From Vibrio sp. NTOU-M3 (lineage in GTDB: Bacteria; Pseudomonadota; Gammaproteobacteria; Enterobacterales; Vibrionaceae), in the NCBI RefSeq assembly GCF_040869035.1, contig NZ_CP162100.1, forward strand, positions 2,914,001-2,978,000: a stretch of 64,000 bases of DNA, read 5' to 3'. Positions within the stretch are counted from its first letter, which is position 1. Each line of letters starts with the position of its first letter. The notes below the pieces were generated by a model. That model worked only from the letters and a program-made list of their open reading frames with translations, made no database searches and was not told the origin of the DNA. Positions 43,265-52,900 of the stretch are shown piece after piece. The position numbers and the translations under genes are program-made.

Positions 43265-43753
43265 GTGAGTGAAACTCTGCATCGAGCTGAAGCCATTCAT
43301 GCTGAAGATAAGACCTTAACTGCTGCCTGCAAACGCTTGTTACAACAACAAAGTTTTTGTACTCAAAACGAGCTTCGCGAAGCACTCATTGATATTGGTT
43401 TTGAAGGAATAAGCCAATCCACCGTTTCACGCCTACTCTCTCAATTAGGTGTGGTGAAAGTGCAAAATGCCTGCGGTAAAAAAGTCTACTGTATTACCGT
43501 CGAAACGGCCCCTGTACGCGTAGAATCTTCCATCGCCTCTCAAATAGAATTCATCACCCATAACCAAGCGATGGTCGTGGTAAAAACCCACCCCGGTAGT
43601 GCACAACTGGTCGCTCGCTTAGTCGATATTGACCCGCACACCGAAATCCTTGGCACCGTCGGCGGAAACGACACCGTTTTGATCATTCCTAAAGACATCA
43701 GCAACATAGATGCTTGTGAACGTGTTGTTCGCACGCGCCTTGGCGTTGCTTAA
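43265..43753 (+). CDS. argR: ArgR-family arginine repressor paralogue
   Basis: ArgR proteins bind ARG boxes as hexamers with arginine. This 162-residue protein starts at GTG 43265, with AAGGAG five bases upstream. It has the winged helix (GISQSTVSRLLSQLGVVKVQN, read as SQSTVSR for the recognition helix) and the arginine-binding domain (HPGSAQLVARLVD, then GTVGGNDTVLIIP). Vibrios usually have a separate argR next to mdh; this one has a distinct N terminus and sits beside the ADI genes, so it is probably the local regulator of arginine catabolism. That role is inferred. Confidence 0.85.
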   Translation: MSETLHRAEAIHAEDKTLTAACKRLLQQQSFCTQNELREALIDIGFEGISQSTVSRLLSQLGVVKVQNACGKKVYCITVETAPVRVESSIASQIEFITHNQAMVVVKTHPGSAQLVARLVDIDPHTEILGTVGGNDTVLIIPKDISNIDACERVVRTRLGVA

Positions 43754-43759
43754 TCAAAA

Positions 43760-43789
43760 TACTGGCCTTTTCATCACTAAAGGCCAGTA
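43760..43789. terminator. Hairpin after argR
   Basis: TACTGGCCTTT and AAAGGCCAGTA make an 11-pair stem right after the argR stop. The T-run is missing on the plus strand, so termination efficiency is uncertain. Confidence 0.5.
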
Positions 43790-43931
43790 CCTCTCCTGAG
43801 TGAGCACCAACACAAATTTTTCATCACGTAGTCGCTGATTGATAAATATCTCTCTCTGGCTGAAACTTCTTCACCACAATGCCTGTCTGATTGAGTTAAT
43901 ATGGCTAAAACTAAACTCAAGTAATTACGGT

Positions 43932-45728
43932 ATGCGCACTGCAACTTCACTACTAATTCTGTTTTTCTCGCTGCTCTCAACACCAGCGATGGCGATTTTT
44001 GGTAACAACTCGACGCCAAGTTTTGCTCCAAAAACTCAAACGTTTGTTCCAGTTGACGAAGCTTTCTCATTTAACGCTTATCAAAAAGGCGAACACATTT
44101 TTATCGACTGGCAAATTCTCCCTGAGTATTACCTGTATCAAGATAAAATCGCCATTAGCGCAGAAAACGCCGTACTGGGTGACTTCAATTACCGAGATGG
44201 CGAACCCTACCATGATGAATTCTTCGGTGATGTAAACATCTACACCACACCGCTTTTTGTAGAAGTGCCGCTAAAGCAAGTTAATCAGGAAGGTAAACTC
44301 ATTGTTCAGTATCAAGGCTGTGCAAAAGCTGGCTTCTGTTACCCACCAGAAGTAAGAGTCATCAACCTAAAAAGTATTGGCGAACCTTCAGCAGCGGTTA
44401 GAGAAGAGACTCGCGCATCGCAACAAGCTGAGCAAACCAAAGAGCAACCGACCAGCTCGTTACCAAACCAATCTCAAGAGTCTAATCTGGCTTCAAAATT
44501 AGCGGATAACTGGTGGACACCGCTAATGTTTCTGGCCTTAGGCATCGGCCTTGCCTTTACGCCTTGCGTACTACCGATGTACCCGATTTTAACCAGCATC
44601 GTGCTCGGTAGCGGTAAACTCTCTCATCGCCGCGCGCTTGGTCTTGCCTTTATTTATGTGCAGGGAATGGCGTTAACCTACACCTTACTGGGCTTAGTGG
44701 TTGCATCCGCTGGGCTACAATTCCAAGCGGCCATGCAGCATCCATACGTTCTCATTGGCTTAAGTGTACTGTTTGTGGCGTTAGCGGCTTCGATGTTTGG
44801 CTTATACACCCTGCAACTACCAAGCAGCATCCAGACTTGGCTCAATAACCTCAGTAACCAACAAAAAGGGGGGAATACCGCAGGCGTTTTTGCCATGGGC
44901 GCGATCTCTGGCTTGGTGTGTTCACCTTGTACCACTGCCCCACTCTCAGGAGCGCTACTTTACGTCGCACAAAGTGGCGATTTGCTGACTGGTGGTGTTG
45001 CTCTGTATGCACTGGCAATAGGTATGGGTATTCCTTTGATGCTGGCTGCGGTATTTGGCAACAAACTGCTACCAAAAGCAGGCAGTTGGATGGACAAAGT
45101 GAAAACCCTGTTTGGTTTCATCTTACTCGCAGCTCCAATTTTCTTACTTGAACGCATCCTACCTGAAGTTTGGGCAACAGGATTATGGTCAGCCCTCGGA
45201 ATTGCGGCTTTCGGTTGGCTCTATCACAGCAAGAATAATCTGCCATTTGGTGGCTGGAAACAAAGTGCGGTGGGGATCATTGCGGTACTCGGTCTGTTTG
45301 TCTCTGCCCAACCCATCATTAATTATTGGTTTGGACCACAAACGCATTCTCAACAAACGTCGGTTGAGTTTATTCGAATTAATACAGTCGAGGATTTAGA
45401 GCTGCAGCTGCAAGCGGCAAAAGAATCAGGTAAGCCAGTCATGCTCGATTTTTATGCTGACTGGTGTGTGGCGTGTAAAGAGTTTGAAAAGTACACCTTC
45501 CACCAACCAGATGTCGCCGCTAAGTTGCAAAACTTTGTCTTGCTGCAAGCCGACGTGACGAAAAACCAAGCTAAAGACATCGCGCTACTGCAACACATGA
45601 ATGTGCTGGGTCTACCAACCATCGAGTTTTGGGATAAAGAAGGCAACCGCGTTGCTGGAGCACGCATCACTGGCTTTATGGAAGCGAAGCCTTTCCTTTC
45701 CCATATTGAGCATTTTCTCAGCGAATAA
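43932..45728 (+). CDS. dsbD: Thiol:disulfide interchange protein DsbD
   Basis: DsbD carries electrons from cytoplasmic thioredoxin to periplasmic DsbC, DsbG and cytochrome c maturation. The 598-residue product begins with a signal peptide ending TPAMA. Its N-terminal periplasmic domain has Cys130 and Cys136 ([12 protein letters not shown]). The eight-helix core has Cys in [11 protein letters not shown] and [12 protein letters not shown], and the C-terminal thioredoxin domain has the site [10 protein letters not shown]. The frame opens at 43839; ATG 43932 is the start that gives the signal peptide. It is monocistronic, unlike the cutA-dsbD pair of E. coli. Confidence 0.96.
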   Translation: MRTATSLLILFFSLLSTPAMAIFGNNSTPSFAPKTQTFVPVDEAFSFNAYQKGEHIFIDWQILPEYYLYQDKIAISAENAVLGDFNYRDGEPYHDEFFGDVNIYTTPLFVEVPLKQVNQEGKLIVQYQGCAKAGFCYPPEVRVINLKSIGEPSAAVREETRASQQAEQTKEQPTSSLPNQSQESNLASKLADNWWTPLMFLALGIGLAFTPCVLPMYPILTSIVLGSGKLSHRRALGLAFIYVQGMALTYTLLGLVVASAGLQFQAAMQHPYVLIGLSVLFVALAASMFGLYTLQLPSSIQTWLNNLSNQQKGGNTAGVFAMGAISGLVCSPCTTAPLSGALLYVAQSGDLLTGGVALYALAIGMGIPLMLAAVFGNKLLPKAGSWMDKVKTLFGFILLAAPIFLLERILPEVWATGLWSALGIAAFGWLYHSKNNLPFGGWKQSAVGIIAVLGLFVSAQPIINYWFGPQTHSQQTSVEFIRINTVEDLELQLQAAKESGKPVMLDFYADWCVACKEFEKYTFHQPDVAAKLQNFVLLQADVTKNQAKDIALLQHMNVLGLPTIEFWDKEGNRVAGARITGFMEAKPFLSHIEHFLSE

Positions 45729-45746
45729 AAGTCGCTAAGCTGCAAG

Positions 45747-45775
45747 AAGCCGTACTGTAACGTACGGCTTTTTTA
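45747..45775 (+). terminator. dsbD terminator
   Basis: AAGCCGTAC, loop TGTAAC and GTACGGCTT followed by T-run. Confidence 0.9.
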
Positions 45776-45801
45776 TATACAACGACACGAAAAGGATTCC
45801 C

Positions 45802-46152
45802 ATGTCACGTAAAGTCTATGTATTGGCGCAGTTTAAAGCGAAGCCAAATAAAGAAGAACAATTATTTGAAATACTAAAAGCACTTGAGCCTGACTCAGTG
45901 CGTGAAGACGGCTGCATTCAATACGTCTTAACACGTCAGATAGACCACCCTAGTGCGACGCGCACTGATTATTCTATTGTCTTTAACGAAATCTGGAGTG
46001 ACGCAGACAGTTGGGCTGCACATGGTCGACGTAAACAGATCCAACACTTCTTCGAAACCCAAGTTCAAGCTGAATCAGGCTTAGTGGCAGACGCCATTGT
46101 CACCGCATACAGTGACGAAGGTTATCACTACGACACTCCAATTTTTTCGTAA
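45802..46152 (+). CDS. Antibiotic biosynthesis monooxygenase-fold protein
   Basis: A 116-residue cytoplasmic protein of the dimeric alpha-beta barrel ABM group (YgiN-like). It shows the opening VYVLAQFKAKPNKEEQLFEIL, the EDGCIQYVL strand, and FNEIWSDADSWAAHGRRKQIQ. YgiN is a quinol monooxygenase, but many ABM proteins have no known substrate, and no cofactor site is visible. AAAGGA precedes the start. It is isolated between dsbD and crbR. Confidence 0.8.
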   Translation: MSRKVYVLAQFKAKPNKEEQLFEILKALEPDSVREDGCIQYVLTRQIDHPSATRTDYSIVFNEIWSDADSWAAHGRRKQIQHFFETQVQAESGLVADAIVTAYSDEGYHYDTPIFS

Positions 46153-46322
46153 ACCAGAACCAATCAACCTGAACGATATAAGCCGCGCATTTCAGCGACA
46201 TTGTTATGCTCGGCTCTTTCACATTTTGTGAAGAAACCACTAATAATCTTTTGATACCGGTTGTTGTATTTATCAGCAAATGGTAATACTAATCTTAACA
46301 ATCTGTTAAAAGTGTAGATTTC

Positions 46323-46958
46323 ATGGACTCGAGTTACACCATCATTATTGCAGATGACCACCCCCTATTTCGCAATGCGCTGTTTCAATCAGTACATATG
46401 GCGGTTAGTGGTGCCAACCTGTTAGAAGCGGATTCACTGGAAGCTTTGCTCAACTTGTTAGCTAAAGAAGAAGAGCCGGATCTGCTGCTGCTTGATTTAA
46501 AAATGCCGGGTGCCAATGGCATGTCTGGCCTAATTCAGCTACGCGCTGAATACCCTGATTTGCCCATCGTTGTGGTTTCTGCCAGCGAAGAGCCAGCGGT
46601 AGTTACGCAAGTTAAAAGCCATGGTGCGTTTGGTTTTATTCCAAAATCCAGTGATATGCGAGAGCTGGTTAGTGCCTTGAATCAGGTACTCAATGGTGAA
46701 CCCTTCTTCCCTGAAGGCTCCATCACCAACAGCGCTGCATGTAATGAACTTGCCGATAAGCTGGCGGCATTAACCCCGCAGCAATATAAAGTATTGGGCA
46801 TGTTGTCCGATGGCCTACTCAATAAGCAAATCGCCTATGAGTTAAATGTCTCTGAAGCCACCATCAAAGCGCACATGACCGCTATTTTCCGTAAGCTTGG
46901 CGTTAAGAATCGCACTCAAGCGGTCATCTTACTGCAGCAAATGGAACCTGAGCAGTAA
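46323..46958 (+). CDS. crbR: CrbR-type LuxR-family response regulator
   Basis: In V. cholerae, CrbR with sensor CrbS controls acs and acetate use (the acetate switch). This 211-residue protein has a receiver domain (acidic pair in ADDHPLFRN, phosphoacceptor Asp in LLLLDLKMPG, switch Lys in FIPKSSD) and a C-terminal LuxR helix-turn-helix (LTPQQYKVLGMLSDGLLNKQIA, NVSEATIKAHMTAIFRK in two parts). Orthology is inferred from the nearby crbS, symporter and acs genes. The ribosome-binding site is weak. Confidence 0.85.
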   Translation: MDSSYTIIIADDHPLFRNALFQSVHMAVSGANLLEADSLEALLNLLAKEEEPDLLLLDLKMPGANGMSGLIQLRAEYPDLPIVVVSASEEPAVVTQVKSHGAFGFIPKSSDMRELVSALNQVLNGEPFFPEGSITNSAACNELADKLAALTPQQYKVLGMLSDGLLNKQIAYELNVSEATIKAHMTAIFRKLGVKNRTQAVILLQQMEPEQ

Positions 46959-46980
46959 GCTCCATCCTTGCTTCATATTT

Positions 46981-47006
46981 TAAAGGCCGCAAATGCGGCC
47001 TTTATT
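46981..47006 (+). terminator. crbR terminator
   Basis: AAAGGCCGCA and TGCGGCCTTT with a two-base loop centre, then TATTC. The GC stem is strong but the T-run is short. Confidence 0.75.
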
Positions 47007-47130
47007 CATTCTCCGTCAATCAAATACTGACCGCTTATGATGAAAAAGCACAATATATGTGCTTAAAACGTTAGACTTTTGGCTAATTTAACACAACATT
47101 AACATCACACTTTTCTCTACATAAAACGCT

Positions 47131-47153
47131 AAGCGTCCGATATTCGGTCGCTT
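47131..47153. repeat. Palindrome upstream of the symporter operon
   Basis: AAGCG-T-CCGA / TCGG-T-CGCTT pairs with one T-T mismatch around TAT and is followed by TTTAGTTTTT. It may be an operator or an RNA hairpin in the leader of the DUF4212-symporter operon. Confidence 0.55.
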
Positions 47154-47260
47154 TTAGTTTTTAACGCCACGACTAAAGTTGAAAAGAGTTCTTGCCAACA
47201 CCTTGCTATTGTAAATCCTGAAACATTTTATTAACAACCAAACATCGTAAGGAGACGGCA

Positions 47261-47524
47261 ATGGCGTTTGAAAGTCAGGAACGAGCCAAGGCCTACTGGG
47301 ATAAGAACGTAAAACTGATGATCAACCTCATGGTGATCTGGTTTGTCGTATCTTTCGGCTGCGGTATTTTATTCGTAGATGTCCTCAACCAGATTCAAAT
47401 TGGCGGCTATAAACTGGGCTTCTGGTTTGCTCAGCAAGGCTCTATCTACACCTTCTTAGGCATTATTTTCTACTACGCGTGGAAAATGCGCCAACTAGAC
47501 CGCGAATTTAATGTAGACGAGTAA
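47261..47524 (+). CDS. DUF4212 small symporter subunit
   Basis: An 87-residue protein with two hydrophobic segments (INLMVIWFVVSFGCGILFV and YTFLGIIFYYAWKM), starting MAFESQERAKAYWDKN. DUF4212 proteins nearly always precede an SSS-family sodium:solute symporter gene and are taken to be its small subunit. Here the symporter starts 12 bp after the stop codon, with the ribosome-binding site AAGGAG overlapping that stop. Strong AAGGAG also precedes its own start. Confidence 0.88.
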   Translation: MAFESQERAKAYWDKNVKLMINLMVIWFVVSFGCGILFVDVLNQIQIGGYKLGFWFAQQGSIYTFLGIIFYYAWKMRQLDREFNVDE

Positions 47525-47536
47525 GGAGCTGGTCAG

Positions 47537-49264
47537 ATGGATTTGAAAACGATTACGTATCTCGTTGTAGGCGCAACCTTTATCTTGTATATCGGTATCG
47601 CTATTTGGGCCCGCGCGGGATCAACCAAAGAATTCTACGTTGCAGGTGGGGGCGTCAACCCTATCGCCAATGGTATGGCAACCGCAGCTGACTGGATGTC
47701 AGCAGCATCATTCATCTCAATGGCAGGCCTGATTGCCTTCATGGGATACGGTGGTAGTGTCTTCCTTATGGGTTGGACTGGCGGTTATGTATTGCTGGCA
47801 CTATTGCTCGCTCCTTACCTACGTAAGTTTGGTAAATTTACCGTACCAGAATTCGTAGGTGAGCGCTTTTACTCAAATGCGGCACGTGTTGTAGCAGTAG
47901 CTTGTCTGATCATCGCCTCGGTAACATATGTTATCGGACAGATGAAAGGTGTCGGCGTTGCATTCGGCCGTTTCCTTGAAGTGGATTACTCGACAGGTCT
48001 TCTGATCGGTATGTGTATCGTCTTCATCTACGCGGTTATGGGCGGCATGAAAGGCATCACTTACACCCAGATTGCGCAATACTGTGTCCTCATTCTTGCT
48101 TACACTATTCCAGCAGTATTTATCTCGCTTCAGCTTACTGGTAACCCAATTCCACAAATCGGTTTGGGTAGCACCATGACGGGCAGTGATGTCTATCTGC
48201 TTGATCGGCTCGATCAAGTCGTCACCGAACTCGGATTTACTGAGTACACCACCGCAGTTCGGGGCGATACGTTAAACATGTTCGTGTACACCATGTCACT
48301 GATGATTGGTACGGCGGGTCTTCCTCACGTTATCATCCGTTTCTTTACCGTGCCGAAAGTGCGTGATGCACGTACCTCAGCAGGTTGGGCATTAGTATTC
48401 ATCGCTATTCTTTATACGACAGCACCAGCTGTGTCAGCGATGGCACGTCTAAACCTAATGGATACGGTGAACCCAGCACCAGGGCAACACCTCATCTATG
48501 ACGAACGTCCTGATTGGTTCAAGAACTGGGAAACGACGGGCCTACTTGGCTTTGAAGATAAAAACGGTGATGGTGCGATTCAATACACCTCAAATGCAGA
48601 AACAAATGAGCTAAAAGTAGACCGCGACATCATGGTTCTGGCTAACCCAGAGATCGCAAAACTGCCTAACTGGGTCATTGCACTGGTTGCTGCAGGTGGC
48701 TTAGCTGCCGCACTCTCAACCGCAGCCGGCTTGTTACTCGCGATTTCATCAGCCATATCTCATGACTTAATCAAAGGAGTCATTAATCCGAATATTTCGG
48801 AGAAGAAAGAGCTACTCGCCAGCCGGATTTCCATGGCCGTCGCCATTGCTGTGGCAGGCTACCTCGGACTCAATCCACCCGGCTTTGCCGCGGGTACGGT
48901 AGCACTGGCCTTTGGTCTGGCTGCATCCTCCATCTTCCCTGCCTTGATGATGGGGATCTTCAGTAAGAACATCAACAAGGAAGGTGCGATTGCTGGTATG
49001 ATTGCTGGTATTACGATCACGTTGTTCTACGTATTCCAGCACAAAGGCATCCTATTTGTCGCTGACTGGAAATACCTACAAAGCTGGGGCAGCAACTGGT
49101 TCCTAGGCATTGAGCCAAACGCCTTTGGTGCGATTGGTGCAGTATTTAACTTCGCTGTAGCGTTTGCAGTCTCGAAAGTAACGGCTGAAACACCACAAGA
49201 AGTGAAAGATCTGGTTGAACACGTCCGCGTTCCAGCTGGTGCTGGTGATGCAGTAGACCACTAA
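47537..49264 (+). CDS. SSS-family sodium:solute symporter, probable acetate/short-chain acid uptake
   Basis: A 575-residue inner-membrane symporter with about 13 hydrophobic segments and the SSS signature region AADWMSAASFISMAGLIAFMG near residue 50, AGGLAAALSTAAGLLLAIS near 390 and GTVALAFGLAASSIFPALMMG. It resembles the ActP branch. The DUF4212 partner, crbR upstream, crbS downstream and acs further on suggest it imports acetate or a related monocarboxylate; the substrate is inferred. A hydrophilic insertion of about 60 residues near residue 320 (YDERPDWFKNWETTG onward) is notable. Confidence 0.88.
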   Translation: MDLKTITYLVVGATFILYIGIAIWARAGSTKEFYVAGGGVNPIANGMATAADWMSAASFISMAGLIAFMGYGGSVFLMGWTGGYVLLALLLAPYLRKFGKFTVPEFVGERFYSNAARVVAVACLIIASVTYVIGQMKGVGVAFGRFLEVDYSTGLLIGMCIVFIYAVMGGMKGITYTQIAQYCVLILAYTIPAVFISLQLTGNPIPQIGLGSTMTGSDVYLLDRLDQVVTELGFTEYTTAVRGDTLNMFVYTMSLMIGTAGLPHVIIRFFTVPKVRDARTSAGWALVFIAILYTTAPAVSAMARLNLMDTVNPAPGQHLIYDERPDWFKNWETTGLLGFEDKNGDGAIQYTSNAETNELKVDRDIMVLANPEIAKLPNWVIALVAAGGLAAALSTAAGLLLAISSAISHDLIKGVINPNISEKKELLASRISMAVAIAVAGYLGLNPPGFAAGTVALAFGLAASSIFPALMMGIFSKNINKEGAIAGMIAGITITLFYVFQHKGILFVADWKYLQSWGSNWFLGIEPNAFGAIGAVFNFAVAFAVSKVTAETPQEVKDLVEHVRVPAGAGDAVDH

Positions 49265-49282
49265 GTTTACAATCAAACCCAC

Positions 49283-49307
49283 AAAAGCCCCTTCGGGGGC
49301 TTTTTTA
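49283..49307 (+). terminator. Symporter operon terminator
   Basis: AAAAGCCCC, loop TTC and GGGGGCTTTTTT. Confidence 0.9.
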
Positions 49308-49418
49308 TTCACCTCAATACGTTATCTTTAACAGATACAGATTGAGATAAGCTATTGAAAATAATAAACAGTCGCTTATCCAAATGGGTATTAACGTTGT
49401 CGTTGCAAGGAAGCCTAT

Positions 49419-49907
49419 ATGTTTAAAAACAAGCACATCGTGGTTGCTTTATTGATTGCCCCAGTCCTCTCACTGATCGCCTATTTCGGCACTGATATTG
49501 CGCTGAGCGAAAAACCTCATGCTGCAAAAGAAGGGGAAAGTTACAAGTTGGTCAGCAAGTCGAATTGCCGCTATACCAGTGGATTATGCGACATGGAAAA
49601 CGGGGATTTTAAAGTGCAGTTTCGCTCTGAAAAGTTGACGAAAACAGAACTTGAACTGTCACTAAAATCGGCTCACTCACTGGAAGGCATTAAGCTGTCA
49701 CTGGTCAATTCTGAAGATGAGCGTGGCAATCCGGTTGATATGGTAGCCAGCGACAGTACTGGTAAACATTGGCAACTGACCCTTGCCGCTCCAGCATCCG
49801 ATCAAAGCTGGCTGCGTGTAGTGATCCAATCTAACAACACCTTGTACTATGGTGATACACAAACCAAGTTTGTGGTTTATGAAACCTTACTTAACAAAGC
49901 TGAATAG
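49419..49907 (+). CDS. Hypothetical membrane-anchored periplasmic protein
   Basis: I do not recognise this 162-residue protein. It starts MFKNKHIVVALLIAPVLSL with one uncleaved-looking membrane segment (about residues 8-26), then a soluble domain rich in beta-strand patterns with two Cys (SNCRYTSGLCDMENG), which could form a disulfide outside the membrane. AAGGA precedes the start. It has its own terminator on each side and sits between the symporter and crbS. Placement suggests a link to acetate uptake or sensing, but nothing in the sequence proves it. Confidence 0.75.
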   Translation: MFKNKHIVVALLIAPVLSLIAYFGTDIALSEKPHAAKEGESYKLVSKSNCRYTSGLCDMENGDFKVQFRSEKLTKTELELSLKSAHSLEGIKLSLVNSEDERGNPVDMVASDSTGKHWQLTLAAPASDQSWLRVVIQSNNTLYYGDTQTKFVVYETLLNKAE

Positions 49908-49919
49908 TGTTGTTGAATG

Positions 49920-49948
49920 AAAAGAGCCGCAAATGCGGCTCTTTTTTG
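49920..49948. terminator. Bidirectional terminator before crbS 3' end
   Basis: AAGAGCCGCA and TGCGGCTCTT with T-runs on both sides, between convergent genes. Confidence 0.9.
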
Positions 49949-49950
49949 TT

Positions 49951-52900
49951 TTATGCTACCCGATTGAGTATCGCCCGCAATTTCAATGGTTTTACTGGCT
50001 TAGGGATAAAGCTAAATCCGTTAGATTCAATGCCATCCATCATATCTTTCGTTCGATCAGCACTGATGATCACACCGATGAAACGGTCACCAAACCGTAG
50101 CTTGCACTGTTGAAGTACCTCTAACCCAGTTCGTCCATTATCAAGACGGTAGTCAGACAAAATTACATCAGGCAACCACTCTTCATCAATGGCTTTGAGG
50201 CTCTGCACGATATCCATGGCGGTTCGCACATCACAACCCCAGCGTGCCAATAAGTTCTCCATCCCAACCAGAATATCGGCTTCATTATCGACACACAGCA
50301 CTTTCAAATGACTCAGATCAGAACTGGCCGCTGGCGTATTCACCATAGGTTGAGGCACGATCTCATCGACTCGATTCAGCACCAATGAGAATACACTACC
50401 TTGCTTTGGCCATGAACGCATAGTGATTTGATGACCTAACACATGGGCGATCCCTTTCGAAATGGCTAAGCCAAGCCCAAGTCCCTGGTCTGAGCGCACC
50501 TGAGTCCCACGGTTAAACTCTTCAAAAATCTCTTGTTGCTTGTCTTCATCAATGCCCATGCCATTGTCCCACACATCGATTCTCACCTTACCTTGGTAAC
50601 GGCGCGCACCGAGTACAACCTTGCCTTTCGGGCTGTAACGAAATGCGTTGGTCAAAAAGTTCTGCACCACACGACGCAGCAACTTAGGATCGGATTGAAC
50701 AAACAATCGGTTTGGGATCATGGTGAACTCAATCCCCTGCTGTTTAGCCAACGCGCTAAACTCAGCGTTGAGATTTGCCATCACATCATTGAGAGCAAAA
50801 CCATGTACGTTGATATCTAACTTACCTGACTCAAGCCGCGAAATATCGAGCAAATCACCAATCAAGTCCTCCGCAGCCCCTAGCGCACTTTCAATATGGG
50901 TAGATAACTTGCGCGTTTCATCATCCGTCGCGACTTCAGACAACGATGAAGCAAACAGGCGAGCAGCATTGAGAGGTTGCATTAAGTCATGACTCACCGC
51001 CGCTAGGAAGCGAGATTTGGATTGCGATTCATGTTCAGAACGCTGCGTTGCAGCAACCAGCTGCTTGTTCAACTGCTCAAGTTCTTGAGTCCGAGCATGG
51101 ACACGTTCTTCCAAGGTTTCATTGGCCTCTTTGAGCGCCTTTTCCGCGTCTCGGAAAACCGTGATATCGGTAAAACTCATGACGAAGCCACCACCGGGCA
51201 TAGGATTCCCTTGCACTTCAATCACACGACCGTCAGGCCGCACTCGGGAGGAGATATGCCTCGTCCCTTGCTCTAAATGGAAAATTCGACGTCGCACATG
51301 ATCTTCCGGATCGCCCGGTCCACATAACCCTTGCTGTGCATTGTGTCGGATCACATCTGCGATCGGCCGTCCTACTTGGATCAAGCCCACTGGGAAGGTG
51401 AATAGCTCGAGATAACGTTGATTCCAGGCGACAAGGCGTAATTGCTTGTCCACCACTGCAATGCCTTGACCAATATGCTCAATCGCACCTTGTAATAACC
51501 CACGGCTAAAGTCGTACAACTCAGAGGCTTCATCGACAATAGTGGCGACTTCTTCAAGCTGCATATTGCGCCCTTGCAGTGCAGACGTAAGCACCAACTT
51601 AGCCGAAGACGCGCCAAACACCCCAGCCAATACCCGCTCAGTATGACGGATCAAGGTCGATGGCGCTTGCTGGTTAGGCAGCATGGTTTCCCGTTGTTGT
51701 CCCCAGTACTGGTTGAACGCATTACGTACCCGATTACGCCCGACAAAGCGCGACGCCAACATTTCCAATTCACCAACCGTCACGCGGCTTTGGTATAGGC
51801 TCATGTTCTCGCTTTCAGGCAATGGCGTACCAATAAACGATGCCGATTGCAGCCGCTCACTTAAACTGGAACGGGTAAACATAGAAACCACGATATAGCA
51901 GACAGCGTTGAGGGTGATACTCAGCAACATGCCCCAGTCTGAGCTTTGGATTCCCATCTCATGGAAAAATGGTGGTGGCGTGATAAGCCAAAGCAGGAAG
52001 TTATTACTGGCATCCCCTGCCAGCATATCGGTCTGGCTCATTAGGGTGATGAGCCACAAGGTAAAGCCGAAAGCTAAGCCGACATAAACCCCTTTTCGGT
52101 TCCCTTGGCGCCAGTACATGCCTCCCAACAATGCCGGAGCGAATTGGGTAATCGCGGCAAAAGAGAGAAAGCCAATCGCCGACAGCGAGTGAATGCTACC
52201 CAGGGCCTGATAAAAGCCCCACGCTCCCAGTAAAAGCAACAAGATTAAGCCACGACGGATCACCAGTAACAAACCAGAAAAATGACGATGATTGCGTTGA
52301 GATAAACGCATCCGACGCAGCAACAACGGCATCACTAAATCGTTCGAAACCATGATGGCAAGCGCGATGGTTGACACAATCACCATACCACTGGCCGCTG
52401 ATGTACCACCTAAAAATGCCAACAGCGCAATATCATTAGCGCCGACCGACATCGGTAAGCTGATCACATAAGTGTCGGCAGAACCTGAACCAAGCAGCGC
52501 TTGTCCAACCCATGCAATGGGCAATACAAACAGCCCCATCAACACCAGATACAACGGGAACAGCCAACGTGCTGTATGCAAATCCTGAGCGCGTTCATTC
52601 TCCACCACCATGGTATGGAATTGACGCGGTAAACAGACGATCGCCATCATGGTCAATAAGGTGTGGATCAGCAAAGTTGCCACGTTCGGCGACTGATAAG
52701 TTTGAGCGGCAATTTGAGATAGTTCAACGTCGGGACGTTCTAAAGCGAGATAGAGAATAAAGCAGCCGACCACCAAAAACGCCACCAGCTTGATGATGGA
52801 TTCAAACGCAATGGCCATCATCATCCCGCGGTGATGTTCGGTATTATCAATATGGCGCGTACCAAATAACATGGTAAAAACCGCCAGTGCCAACACCACA

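Larger units (their letters stand above)
46959..47260 (+). other. crbR to symporter-operon interval
   Basis: About 300 bp containing the crbR terminator (46981-47006) and a strong inverted repeat at 47131-47153. No confident promoter; a TTGCT at about 47202 resembles half a sigma54 site but its -24 half is poor. No small gene is seen. Confidence 0.5.

Noticed and set aside
43760..43789. Standard rho-independent terminator for argR
   Set aside because: The stem is strong but is followed by CCTCTCC instead of T's on the plus strand, so I list it only as a hairpin of uncertain effect.
47190..47215. Sigma54 (-24/-12) promoter before the DUF4212 gene
   Set aside because: TTGCT fits the -12 half, but the -24 half reads TTGCC rather than TGGCA; too weak to call.
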